This document shows, one piece after another, positions 49,394 through 57,181 of a stretch of 64,000 bases of DNA. The number at the start of each line of letters is the position of its first letter. The stretch's first letter is position 1. The translations under genes were made by a program, and so were the position numbers. The DNA is taken from assembly GCF_002482975.1 (NCBI RefSeq), contig NZ_DLHA01000058.1, positions 128,137-192,136 on the forward strand, written 5' to 3'. This DNA is from Flavobacterium sp. UBA7680. Its GTDB lineage: Bacteria > Bacteroidota > Bacteroidia > Flavobacteriales > Flavobacteriaceae. A model generated the notes under the pieces. The model was not told where the DNA came from. It was given only the letters and a program-made list of their open reading frames with translations, and did no database searches.

Positions 49394-49624
49394 ATGGAAA
49401 TCAACGCTTTTTTGAAAAATTTTGCAGATATTTTAGATGATACAGATGCAGCTTTAATCACGCAGGAAACTGTTTTTAGAGATTTAGATGAGTGGAACTC
49501 ATTAACAGCTTTATCATTAATTGCAATGGCAGATGAAGAATACGATGTAAAGTTAACAGGAGATGAAATTAAATCTTCAAATTCATTAAATGACATCTTC
49601 GAAATAATTAAAAATAAAGCATAA
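49394..49624 (+). CDS. Dedicated acyl carrier protein
   Basis: 76 residues, acidic, four-helix type. The phosphopantetheine serine is S36 in LDEWNSLTALSLIAMAD; the usual DSL is NSL here. It is not the housekeeping fatty-acid AcpP, which would sit beside fabF. It is first in a run of genes with 4-base gaps or overlaps that ends with the acyltransferase. It is expected to carry the short acyl chain built by the neighbouring ketosynthases and reductase. Confidence 0.9.
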   Translation: MEINAFLKNFADILDDTDAALITQETVFRDLDEWNSLTALSLIAMADEEYDVKLTGDEIKSSNSLNDIFEIIKNKA

Positions 49625-49628
49625 TTAA

Positions 49629-50684
49629 ATGGCAGCTTTTTCAGTAAATGATATTGCAATAAAAGGTATTTCCTGCTGCGTTCCTAAAAATAAGGAACTG
49701 AATATCGATTTAGATATATTAACATCAGAAGAAATTCAAAAATTTATTGATGCAACCGGAGTTGAAGAACGACGTATTGCTACAAAAGAAATTTGCACAT
49801 CTGATTTATGCTGCGAAGCCGCCGAAAAGCTTATTAAAGATTTAAATTGGCAGAAAGACGAAATTGAAATCCTGGTTTTTGTTTCTCAGACTGCCGATTA
49901 TATTTTACCTGTTTCTGCCGCGATACTTCAGGACAGATTGGGTTTGTCTACTAATTGTATTGCTTTTGATGTTCCACTGGGATGTTCTGGTTATGTTTAC
50001 GGAATGTCTATTATTGCCGGAATGATGAAAGCAACTGGTTTAAAAAAAGGTTTGCTTTTAGCCGGAGATACAAGCAGTAAACTATTGTCTAAAAAAGATA
50101 AAAGTACCGTTCCGCTTTTTGGTGATGGAGGAAGTGCAACAGCATTTGAATTTGATGAAAAAGCAGAAAACTTACTTTTTGATTTAGGTACAGATGGTTC
50201 AGGATATAAAGCTATTATTGTTCCTGATGGAGGATCAAGAAACAGAATAAATGAAGATTCCCTTATTGTAAAAGATATTGAAGAAGGAATCAGTCGGAAT
50301 GCCTGCAACTTAGTTCTTGACGGAATGGACGTTTTTGGTTTCGGAATTTCACAAGCTCCTAAAACCGTAAAAAAACTTGTTGAAAAATTTGAAATTGATA
50401 TTGATAAAATAGATCATTTTGTATTTCATCAGGCCAACTTGATGATGAATAAAATGATTGTCAAAAAATTAAAACTGCCGGTTGAAAAAGTTCCTTATTC
50501 CTTAAAAGAATTTGGAAATACCTCTTCAGCCACAATTCCTTTAACTATTACTGCCGAATTAAAAGAGAGTTTAACAAACACTTCTAAAGATTTAATAGTT
50601 TGCGGATTTGGAGTTGGTTTATCTTGGGGAACAGCAAAAATTAAGCTGGATAATGTTGTGATTTCTGATTTAATAGAAATATGA
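49629..50684 (+). CDS. 3-oxoacyl-ACP synthase III (KASIII), copy 1
   Basis: 351 residues of thiolase fold. The FabH triad is complete: C119 in VPLGCSGYVYGM, H267 in FVFHQANLMMN and N297 in FGNTSSATIP. FabH-type enzymes use an acyl-CoA primer and malonyl-ACP to make a 3-oxoacyl-ACP. The N-terminus is ordinary (AIKGISCCVPKNKEL). It follows the ACP gene by four bases and overlaps the Rieske gene start (ATGA). A second, clearly different KASIII lies 1.8 kb downstream, so the cluster can perform two condensations or handle two primers. Confidence 0.92.
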   Translation: MAAFSVNDIAIKGISCCVPKNKELNIDLDILTSEEIQKFIDATGVEERRIATKEICTSDLCCEAAEKLIKDLNWQKDEIEILVFVSQTADYILPVSAAILQDRLGLSTNCIAFDVPLGCSGYVYGMSIIAGMMKATGLKKGLLLAGDTSSKLLSKKDKSTVPLFGDGGSATAFEFDEKAENLLFDLGTDGSGYKAIIVPDGGSRNRINEDSLIVKDIEEGISRNACNLVLDGMDVFGFGISQAPKTVKKLVEKFEIDIDKIDHFVFHQANLMMNKMIVKKLKLPVEKVPYSLKEFGNTSSATIPLTITAELKESLTNTSKDLIVCGFGVGLSWGTAKIKLDNVVISDLIEI

Positions 50685-51781
50685 TAAAGAATCTGGATTA
50701 TATAGATGATGAAGTTTATTTAAAAGAAAAATCCTTGTTTTTTAATGAATCCTGGATTTTAGCGGCTCACAAAAATGAACTCTCAAACAACAACGATTTT
50801 GTAACTTTTGAATATTACGGCGATAAAATTTTTATTCAAAATTTTAATGGCACGATAAAGTCTTTTCAAAACGTTTGTCTTCACAGATTTAATACTATAC
50901 ACGAAGAACCTTTTGGAAACAGAGTTTCATCTTGTTTGTATCATAATTGGACTTACGGAAAAAAAGGAAATGTCGTGGGTTTAATGTGCCGAAATTCTTT
51001 CGAAAGAGATCACATAAACGAGTTAAGACTTAAAGAATATGAAGTTGCCTTTTGTGGTGATTTTATCTTTTTAAAACTTAATGATAAGTTTGATAAAACT
51101 TTAGAGCAGTATTTAGGAAATATATTTACACCGCTTGAAGAAATAAGCCAGCATTTTGGCTCAAAAACAATCGATTATACAATTGAGCATAAAGTAAACT
51201 GGAAACTTTTGATAGAAAATGTTTTGGAATGCTATCATTGTACATCGGTTCACGAAAATTCATTTGCAAAAATGGGATTCGGATCTGTTCCTCCCGAGAA
51301 ATTTGATTTTTTTGATGCGCACAGCTGGTGCGAATTTCCAAAAGGCGAAGATGTAAAACCAAATAAAATTATCGAAAAATCTTTGGCAGGAAGAACTTTT
51401 AAAACGCAGGGATATTTACATTTTTATCTTTATCCAAATGCATTTGTAAGTTCAGTTGAAGGAAAAGGGTTTTATTTAGGATTTATGCTTCCCGAATCTC
51501 CTTCAAAAACAAATTTAAGAGTACGCTATTTTGCTCCAAAATTTGAAAAAGAGTTAAGCGAATCAGAACAAAATATTATTGATTTTATAAATACAAGTTC
51601 AAACGATTCTTTGGATTTAGTTTTAAATGAAGATAAAAAAATTGTAGAAAATATTCAGTCTAACTTGAAAAACTTTAAAGACCATTCTCCAATATTTGGC
51701 GATGAAGAATTTAGAATTTTAAAGTTTTACGAATATTTTAATAAACAAAAGAACAAAAACAAATACAATGAATCCATTTGA
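50681..51781 (+). CDS. Rieske non-heme iron oxygenase, alpha-subunit type
   Basis: 366 residues. The Rieske [2Fe-2S] ligands are C66 and H68 in NVCLHRFN and C85 and H88 in SSCLYHNW. The catalytic mononuclear iron site is H186 and H191 in ENVLECYHCTSVHENSF, with D318 in LNEDKKIVENI as the likely third ligand. The domain order and the ECYHCxxVH motif resemble choline monooxygenase and related single-component-type oxygenases more than aromatic dioxygenases. It needs a reductase that is not in the window. In this operon it most likely hydroxylates the carrier-bound acyl chain or the sugar product. It overlaps both neighbours. Confidence 0.9.
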   Translation: MIKNLDYIDDEVYLKEKSLFFNESWILAAHKNELSNNNDFVTFEYYGDKIFIQNFNGTIKSFQNVCLHRFNTIHEEPFGNRVSSCLYHNWTYGKKGNVVGLMCRNSFERDHINELRLKEYEVAFCGDFIFLKLNDKFDKTLEQYLGNIFTPLEEISQHFGSKTIDYTIEHKVNWKLLIENVLECYHCTSVHENSFAKMGFGSVPPEKFDFFDAHSWCEFPKGEDVKPNKIIEKSLAGRTFKTQGYLHFYLYPNAFVSSVEGKGFYLGFMLPESPSKTNLRVRYFAPKFEKELSESEQNIIDFINTSSNDSLDLVLNEDKKIVENIQSNLKNFKDHSPIFGDEEFRILKFYEYFNKQKNKNKYNESI

Positions 51782-52511
51782 TTTATCAGGAAAAAAAATT
51801 TTAGTAACCGGGGCATCTTCGGGAATTGGTTATGAAACTTGTTTAGCCATTACAAGACAAGGCGGAAGTTTTATAGCAATTGCAAGACGTAAAGATTTTT
51901 TGAAAAAATTAATAGAAGAATGCGGAAATGAAAATAGTTTCATAACGGCAGATTTATCTCAAATGGAAGATATTAAATCTATTGTTGATACAATCGAAAA
52001 TGTTGACGGAATTGTGCATTCGGCAGGAATAGTGTCTTTGGCGCCCGTTAAATTTTATTCAGAAGAATTAATGAATGAAATGCGAAGTATCAACTTTGAT
52101 TCAATTGCTTACTTGGTTAATTTGATTTTCAAAAAAAAGAAAATTAATAAAGGAAGCTCCATTGTTTTAGTTTCTTCAATTGCCGGTTTATTCGGTATGA
52201 AAGGAAACGGAATTTATGCAGCCAGTAAAGGCGCATTAATTGCGATTTCTAAAGTTTGGGCAAACGAATTTGCATCAAGTAAAACACGTGTAAACTGCGT
52301 TTCGCCGGGAATGGTAAAAACAGAAATTACATCAAAATCTATTGAAGATTTATCATTAGAAGTAATTCAGCAAGACGAAAAAAAATATCCTTTAGGATAC
52401 GGAGATCCTGTTCAGGTTGCCAATCCAATTGTGTTTTTGTTATCTGACGCAAGCAGCTGGATTACCGGACAAAATTTAGTATTAGACGGCGGAAGGACTT
52501 CAACCATATAA
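51768..52511 (+). CDS. Short-chain dehydrogenase/reductase, FabG-like
   Basis: 247 residues of classical SDR. The nucleotide motif is TGASSGIGYETC (14-25), the usual NNAG is HSAG, the active-site serine is in VLVSSIAGLFG and the YxxxK pair in IYAASKGALIA; the end is LVLDGGRTSTI. The likely role is reduction of the 3-oxo group made by the ketosynthases to 3-hydroxy, as FabG does. The start lies 14 bases inside the Rieske gene, and the next gene begins seven bases after its stop. It could alternatively act on a sugar; the ACP context favours the acyl chain. Confidence 0.9.
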   Translation: MNPFDLSGKKILVTGASSGIGYETCLAITRQGGSFIAIARRKDFLKKLIEECGNENSFITADLSQMEDIKSIVDTIENVDGIVHSAGIVSLAPVKFYSEELMNEMRSINFDSIAYLVNLIFKKKKINKGSSIVLVSSIAGLFGMKGNGIYAASKGALIAISKVWANEFASSKTRVNCVSPGMVKTEITSKSIEDLSLEVIQQDEKKYPLGYGDPVQVANPIVFLLSDASSWITGQNLVLDGGRTSTI

Positions 52512-52518
52512 TTTGAAG

Positions 52519-53529
52519 ATGAAAGCAAATATTAAAGCCATATCATATTATTTACCTGAAGAAATTTTATCTAATGATTTAATTAATCAGGCATTTCCAG
52601 AATGGGATATTGAAAAGATAAGTTCAAAAACAGGAATTAATTCCCGACATATAAGTGCTGGTGATGAATTTTCATCAGACATGGCGGTTAAAGCTGCAGA
52701 AAAATTATTTGCAGAACATAATATTGATCGGTCTACAATTGATTATTTATTGTTTTGTACGCAAAGCCCTGACTATTTTTTACCTACAACAGCTTGTATT
52801 ATTCAGGATAAATTAGGATTAAATACTTCAGTTGGAGCTTTAGATTTTAATTTAGGATGTTCGGGTTTTGTTTACGGATTGAGTTTAGCTAAAGGTTTGA
52901 TTGCAGGTGAAATGGCAAAAAATGTTTTGTTGATTACTTCAGAGACCTATTCAAAATTTATTCATCCAAAAGATAAAAGTAATAAAACGATTTTTGGAGA
53001 TGCCGCAGCGGCAACTTTAATTACAAGCGACAAAGGTTTTTGTTCAGTAGGTAATTTTATTTTTGGCACCGATGGAAAAGGGGCAGAAAACTTAATTGTA
53101 AAACAGGGCGGAATGCGTTTTCCGGTTTCTAATGAAAATGAAGATATTCAGGATGAATTTGGAAACGTGAGAAACGATAAAAATTTGTTCATGAACGGAA
53201 CTGAAATTTTCAATTTTACAGGTGAATTTGTTCCAAAACTTACAGAAGCTATTTTAGATAAATCAAACTTATCTAAAGAAGATATCGACTTGTTTATCTT
53301 TCATCAGGCAAATAAATACATGCTGAATCACTTAAGAAAAAAGATAAAAATTCCTGAAGAAAAGTTTTTTATTGCAATGGAACATTGTGGTAATACCGTT
53401 TCATCAACAATTCCCATCGCTTTATATGAAGCTCAAAAACAAGAAAAACTAACTAACATTAAAAATTTAATATTAGCTGGTTTTGGAGTAGGATATTCCT
53501 GGGCTGCCTGTAACTTAATTATAGAATAA
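52519..53529 (+). CDS. 3-oxoacyl-ACP synthase III (KASIII), copy 2
   Basis: 336 residues from MKANIKAISYYLPEEILSND; an in-frame TTG two codons earlier is less likely. The triad is complete: C114 in FNLGCSGFVYGL, H262 in FIFHQANKYMLN and N292 in HCGNTVSSTIP. It shares overall fold but little linear identity with copy 1, especially around the primer pocket region after the cysteine and in the 195-225 insert (GGMRFPVSNENEDIQDEFGN), so the two probably accept different primers. The stop overlaps the next start by one base. Confidence 0.92.
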   Translation: MKANIKAISYYLPEEILSNDLINQAFPEWDIEKISSKTGINSRHISAGDEFSSDMAVKAAEKLFAEHNIDRSTIDYLLFCTQSPDYFLPTTACIIQDKLGLNTSVGALDFNLGCSGFVYGLSLAKGLIAGEMAKNVLLITSETYSKFIHPKDKSNKTIFGDAAAATLITSDKGFCSVGNFIFGTDGKGAENLIVKQGGMRFPVSNENEDIQDEFGNVRNDKNLFMNGTEIFNFTGEFVPKLTEAILDKSNLSKEDIDLFIFHQANKYMLNHLRKKIKIPEEKFFIAMEHCGNTVSSTIPIALYEAQKQEKLTNIKNLILAGFGVGYSWAACNLIIE

Positions 53530-54164
53530 TGAAAAATTTAGTAATAGTAGGTGCAAGAGGATTTGGACGTGAAGTTTATGACCTTGCAATACAATGTTCA
53601 GGTTATAATCTCGAATATGTAATAAAAGGTTTCCTTGACGATAAGATTGATGCGCTTGATGGTTTTGAAAATTATCCTTCGATTATTTCTTCTGTCGAAG
53701 ATTATAAAATTGAAGAAAATGATGTTTTTGTCTGCGCGTTAGGAACTGTTGCATGGAAAAAACATTACGCCGAACTGATTACGGCAAAAGGAGGTAAGTT
53801 TATTAATTTAATTCATCCCTCTACAAAATTAAATACAAATGCTGTTGTAGGTACTGGTTTACTGGTTTTCATGTACGCAAATATCAGTAATGACTGCATT
53901 ATCGAAGATTTTGTAACTATACAAGGATATGTTGGTTTAGGACATGATACTAAAATTCGTAAATGGGCACATTTAAGTTCATATTCTTTTACGGGAGGTT
54001 TTGTTGTTTTGGAAGAAGAAACGACTCTTAATACCCGTGCAACTGTGCTTCCGCGTGTAACTGTTCGCAAAGGCGCTACAGTTGGTGCCTGTAGTCTTGT
54101 GATCAAAAATGTAAAAGAAAATACTACCGTTTTTGGTATTCCGGCAAAGAAACTGGACTTTTAG
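53529..54164 (+). CDS. PglD/NeuD/VioB-like acyltransferase
   Basis: 211 residues. A Rossmann-like N-terminal domain for the sugar nucleotide (LVIVGARGFGREVYDLAIQ) is followed by a left-handed beta-helix of hexapeptide repeats with GLGHDTKIRKWAHLSSYSF, where H in LGHD matches the catalytic histidine region of PglD. Relatives acetylate the 4-amino group of UDP- or dTDP-amino sugars. Here it closes an operon that makes an ACP-bound acyl group, so the donor may be that acyl-ACP instead of acetyl-CoA. It is the obvious link between chain synthesis and the VioA-like aminotransferase. Confidence 0.88.
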   Translation: MKNLVIVGARGFGREVYDLAIQCSGYNLEYVIKGFLDDKIDALDGFENYPSIISSVEDYKIEENDVFVCALGTVAWKKHYAELITAKGGKFINLIHPSTKLNTNAVVGTGLLVFMYANISNDCIIEDFVTIQGYVGLGHDTKIRKWAHLSSYSFTGGFVVLEEETTLNTRATVLPRVTVRKGATVGACSLVIKNVKENTTVFGIPAKKLDF

Positions 54165-54206
54165 AATACAATTAAAAAAATAATTAAAAAATTGAAATAC
54201 TATTTC

Positions 54207-55172
54207 ATGAGAGATCAAAACAGCATTATTTTAAATTGGACTGGCGATATACAAAAACCAATCGTTAGTATTTTATGCGATACTTTTAATCATGAAAAAT
54301 TTATTACAGAAACTTTAGAAGGTTTTTTAAATCAGAAAACGACATTTCCATTTGAGATCATTGTACATGATGATGCTTCAACAGATAATACAGCCAGTAT
54401 TGTTACTGAATTTGCCCAAAAATATCCCTTAATTATTAAAACCGTTTTACAGAAAGAAAATCAATATTCTCAAAAGATTAATTTTTGGAGTGATATTACT
54501 TTTCCCATGGCGCAAGGAAAATACATCGCCTTATGTGAAGGAGATGATTATTGGATCGATGAATTAAAACTGCAAAAACAAGTAGACTTTTTAGAAAACA
54601 ATCCTGATTATGCAATTACCTGGACAGATTTCCTTACCAAAAAAGAAACAGAATTAATTCCTAATGATTTCAGCAACACTTTGCCAGCTGTTTATACGAT
54701 TGATTTTAATACCCTTTTTCAACCTTATTGCACTTATACCTTAACAAGTCTTTTTAGAAAAGAAGCTGTTGATCCTTTAGATTATAAAAAATTCAAGTAC
54801 GGAAAAGATAATACACTTTATGCATTAGCACTTTGCAATGGAAAAGGAGCATTTCTAAATTTTCAAGGCGCAGTTTACAGATGGCATTCAGGCGGGGTTT
54901 ATTCCTTAAAAACACCTTTTTTCCAGCGATATTCTTCTTATTTAAATATAAAAGAAATACTTGATAATATTCCGCAGGCCAGAACTAATAACATGAAAAA
55001 AGTTATGGCAACCTTATTAAAAGCTTCAGCATTTGAAGCTTTAAAATTACGTAAAACGGATCAGTATAAAACTATTGAAGAACCAGAGAAAGCTATAAGT
55101 GAATTTTTAGATAAAGCCAATCTGTCATTAAAAATGAAATACCTGTGGCGTTATATTAAAACAAATATCTAA
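54207..55172 (+). CDS. Family 2 glycosyltransferase
   Basis: 321 residues from MRDQNSIILNWTGD; the ATG is preferred over an in-frame TTG five codons upstream. GT-A fold: VSILCDTFNHEKFITETLEG, the nucleotide-sugar aspartates in IIVHDDASTDNT, and EGDDYWIDELKLQKQ as the metal/acceptor site. It is a soluble or peripheral inverting transferase that adds one sugar to a lipid-linked or core glycan. It lies 42 bases after the acyltransferase gene, so it may transfer the acylated amino sugar. Its stop is four bases from the convergent gene's stop. Confidence 0.88.
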   Translation: MRDQNSIILNWTGDIQKPIVSILCDTFNHEKFITETLEGFLNQKTTFPFEIIVHDDASTDNTASIVTEFAQKYPLIIKTVLQKENQYSQKINFWSDITFPMAQGKYIALCEGDDYWIDELKLQKQVDFLENNPDYAITWTDFLTKKETELIPNDFSNTLPAVYTIDFNTLFQPYCTYTLTSLFRKEAVDPLDYKKFKYGKDNTLYALALCNGKGAFLNFQGAVYRWHSGGVYSLKTPFFQRYSSYLNIKEILDNIPQARTNNMKKVMATLLKASAFEALKLRKTDQYKTIEEPEKAISEFLDKANLSLKMKYLWRYIKTNI

Positions 55173-55175
55173 TTA

Positions 55176-56195
55176 TTACTTCCCGGTTAAGGATTTAAAA
55201 TAGAGAAGCACTTTATCAACGAAGTTTATTTTTTGGAATAATCTACTTTCGTTATTTTTCAAATGCTTATAAAATGGAAGTTTATAAGAACCTGCATTTC
55301 GAACAATGCGGATTAAATTTTTAGTGATATGTTTTTGAAAAATCTCATGATTAAAATATCCCAACTTTTCATTTTGCGAAAGCAGAAATTTTGATGCATT
55401 AATAGTTTCGATAATTTCTTCTGGAGAAAGCCCTTTTTTAAACGAAACAGCATTTAGGTAAAAATCAATTTTTGGATCTGCAGGATTAATTTCAAGTGCA
55501 GCCAGTTGATTTATTTTTACTCTTTTTACAGATCGGTTTACATTATTAATTTTTGTTTTACTGATATTGTTATTATGTTGTCTGTAATTTAATAAAGATT
55601 CGGGAATATTATAAAAGTTAGTTTTAGCCAATAATCTGCTCCATAAATCATAATCCTCAACGGGAACATAATCATTATCGAATTTTAAATCTCCTAAAAC
55701 CTCTTTTTTGAACATTACAGTTGGATTCCCAATGTTACAACTGTGTAAAAAAGATACTTTCATAGCATCAGGATTTGTGTTATGCTTTATGATTTTATCT
55801 TTTTTTGATCCAAAAAAGGTAAACCATGTTCCGCAGACTCCAATTTCAGGATTGTTTTTTAATACTTCAATTTGTTTTTCAAAACGAGTTGGCAAAGCAA
55901 TATCATCAGCATCCATCAATGCAATATAAGTGCCTTTTGCAGCGTTAATACCTTCATTCCTAAGGTTTGCAGGTCCAACATTCTGTTCTTTGTCTATAAT
56001 AATTATTCGATTATCTTTAGCTTGAAATTTTTTAATTATCTCTAAACTTTCATCAGTAGATTTATCGTTTAATATGATAAGTTCAAAGTCTGAGAATGTT
56101 TGACTTAAGATACTTTCAATGCTTTCGTGCAAAAATGAAGCAGCGTTAAACACAGGAATTATCACAGAAATTTCAGGAAATTGAAGAATTTGCAT
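55176..56195 (-). CDS. Family 2 glycosyltransferase
   Basis: 339 residues from MQILQFPEISVIIPVFNAAS. GT-A motifs: ISVIIPVFNAASFLHESIES, IILNDKSTDESLEI, ALMDADDIALPTRFEKQ (DxD) and VPVEDYDLWSRLL. It is a typical capsule or LPS transferase; the acceptor is unknown. An upstream in-frame TTG extension overlaps the -7 box and is rejected. It is convergent with the previous gene without a visible terminator. Confidence 0.9.
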   Translation of the reverse strand: MQILQFPEISVIIPVFNAASFLHESIESILSQTFSDFELIILNDKSTDESLEIIKKFQAKDNRIIIIDKEQNVGPANLRNEGINAAKGTYIALMDADDIALPTRFEKQIEVLKNNPEIGVCGTWFTFFGSKKDKIIKHNTNPDAMKVSFLHSCNIGNPTVMFKKEVLGDLKFDNDYVPVEDYDLWSRLLAKTNFYNIPESLLNYRQHNNNISKTKINNVNRSVKRVKINQLAALEINPADPKIDFYLNAVSFKKGLSPEEIIETINASKFLLSQNEKLGYFNHEIFQKHITKNLIRIVRNAGSYKLPFYKHLKNNESRLFQKINFVDKVLLYFKSLTGK

Positions 56196-56213
56196 GGTTT
56201 TTGTTTTATAAGG

Positions 56214-56221
56214 CAAAGATA
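56214..56221 (-). promoter_or_regulatory. -7 box of the minus-strand GT2 gene
   Basis: TATCTTTG on the minus strand, 18 bases before the start codon. No clear -33. Confidence 0.35.
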
Positions 56222-56286
56222 ATGTTTAAGTTAAAATTATCTTAAAAATTCGAAAGCAAATTTCGTAGATAATTTCGGAATGTTTT

Positions 56287-56294
56287 TATCTTTG
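56287..56294 (+). promoter_or_regulatory. -7 box of the plus-strand glycosyltransferase-like gene
   Basis: TATCTTTG, 20 bases before the start codon. Together with the box at 56214 it gives each divergent glycosyltransferase-like gene its own promoter. Confidence 0.35.
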
Positions 56295-56314
56295 CCCCTA
56301 ACAAATTTAATTAA

Positions 56315-57178
56315 ATGAAAAAAATTCAGGTCGGATTTTTAGTGTCGTATGATTATGAATTGCTTAAAATTGCTATTCCACAAGTATATAAAGAATCTGA
56401 CTCAATTTTTTTAGCAATTGATAAGGAAAGAAAGACCTGGAAAGGAGAATCTTTTGTTATAGAAGACGATTTTTTTCAATGGTTGAGGACGATTGATGTC
56501 GATTCTAAAATAGAAATACTAGAAGATAATTTTTATCATCCGGAGCTGACCAGCATGCAATGTGAAGTTTTGGAACGAAAAATTCTTGCCGAAAAAATGG
56601 GCATAGGAAACTGGCTCATTCAATTAGATGCAGATGAATATTTTTTGGATTTCAAAGGATTTGTAAAATTCTTAAAATCTAAAAACCATTTCTTGAAGAA
56701 TCCTGAAAAAAATCAGGTTCAAATATCTCCATGCCTTATTAATCTTTATAAAAGATTAGATAAAGGAGTACTGTATGTTAAAAAGCCAACCAAAATTATG
56801 GTGGCTACAAATTATCCTAGTTACAAAATAGGAAGACAAACACGCAAGAGAATCATTTATTTTAAAGGCCCAATTTTACACGAATGCATATCCAGAACAA
56901 AAGAAGAACTGGAAATGAAGTTTAACAATTGGGGACATGATACCGATATCAATAAAGAAGAGTTTCTGAATAAATGGGAAACCGTAAACGAGTGCAACTA
57001 CAAAAGCATGCGAAACTTCTTTTACATGGAACCAGAAAAATGGAAAAAACTGGCGTTTGTTAAAGGCTCAACTTTTAATGAAATCAAAAATAACCTCGAC
57101 TTTTTTAAAGTTCTGCCCTCAGATTTTTTCATTTGGAAAAAAAACGTCGGGCAGTGGTTTAAGCATTTAAATAAATAA
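56315..57178 (+). CDS. Glycosyltransferase-like protein (GT2/GT92-type fold)
   Basis: 287 residues. Only part of a GT-A domain is evident: KIQVGFLVSYDYELLKIAIP at the start and WLIQLDADEYFLDFKGFVKF at about 101-120 with a DxD-like DADEYF. The C-terminal part has a conserved-looking HECISRTKEELE and NNWGHDTD. It is likely a glycosyltransferase acting on the same surface glycan as its neighbours. I cannot place it in a family with certainty. It is convergent with the next gene, with three bases between the stops. Confidence 0.75.
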   Translation: MKKIQVGFLVSYDYELLKIAIPQVYKESDSIFLAIDKERKTWKGESFVIEDDFFQWLRTIDVDSKIEILEDNFYHPELTSMQCEVLERKILAEKMGIGNWLIQLDADEYFLDFKGFVKFLKSKNHFLKNPEKNQVQISPCLINLYKRLDKGVLYVKKPTKIMVATNYPSYKIGRQTRKRIIYFKGPILHECISRTKEELEMKFNNWGHDTDINKEEFLNKWETVNECNYKSMRNFFYMEPEKWKKLAFVKGSTFNEIKNNLDFFKVLPSDFFIWKKNVGQWFKHLNK

Positions 57179-57181
57179 GAT

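Noticed and set aside
49394..53529. Aryl-polyene or flexirubin pigment cluster
   Set aside because: Those clusters carry KASII-type ketosynthase/chain-length-factor pairs, dehydratases and ammonia lyases; here only KASIII enzymes occur, with a sugar aminotransferase and a hexapeptide acyltransferase.
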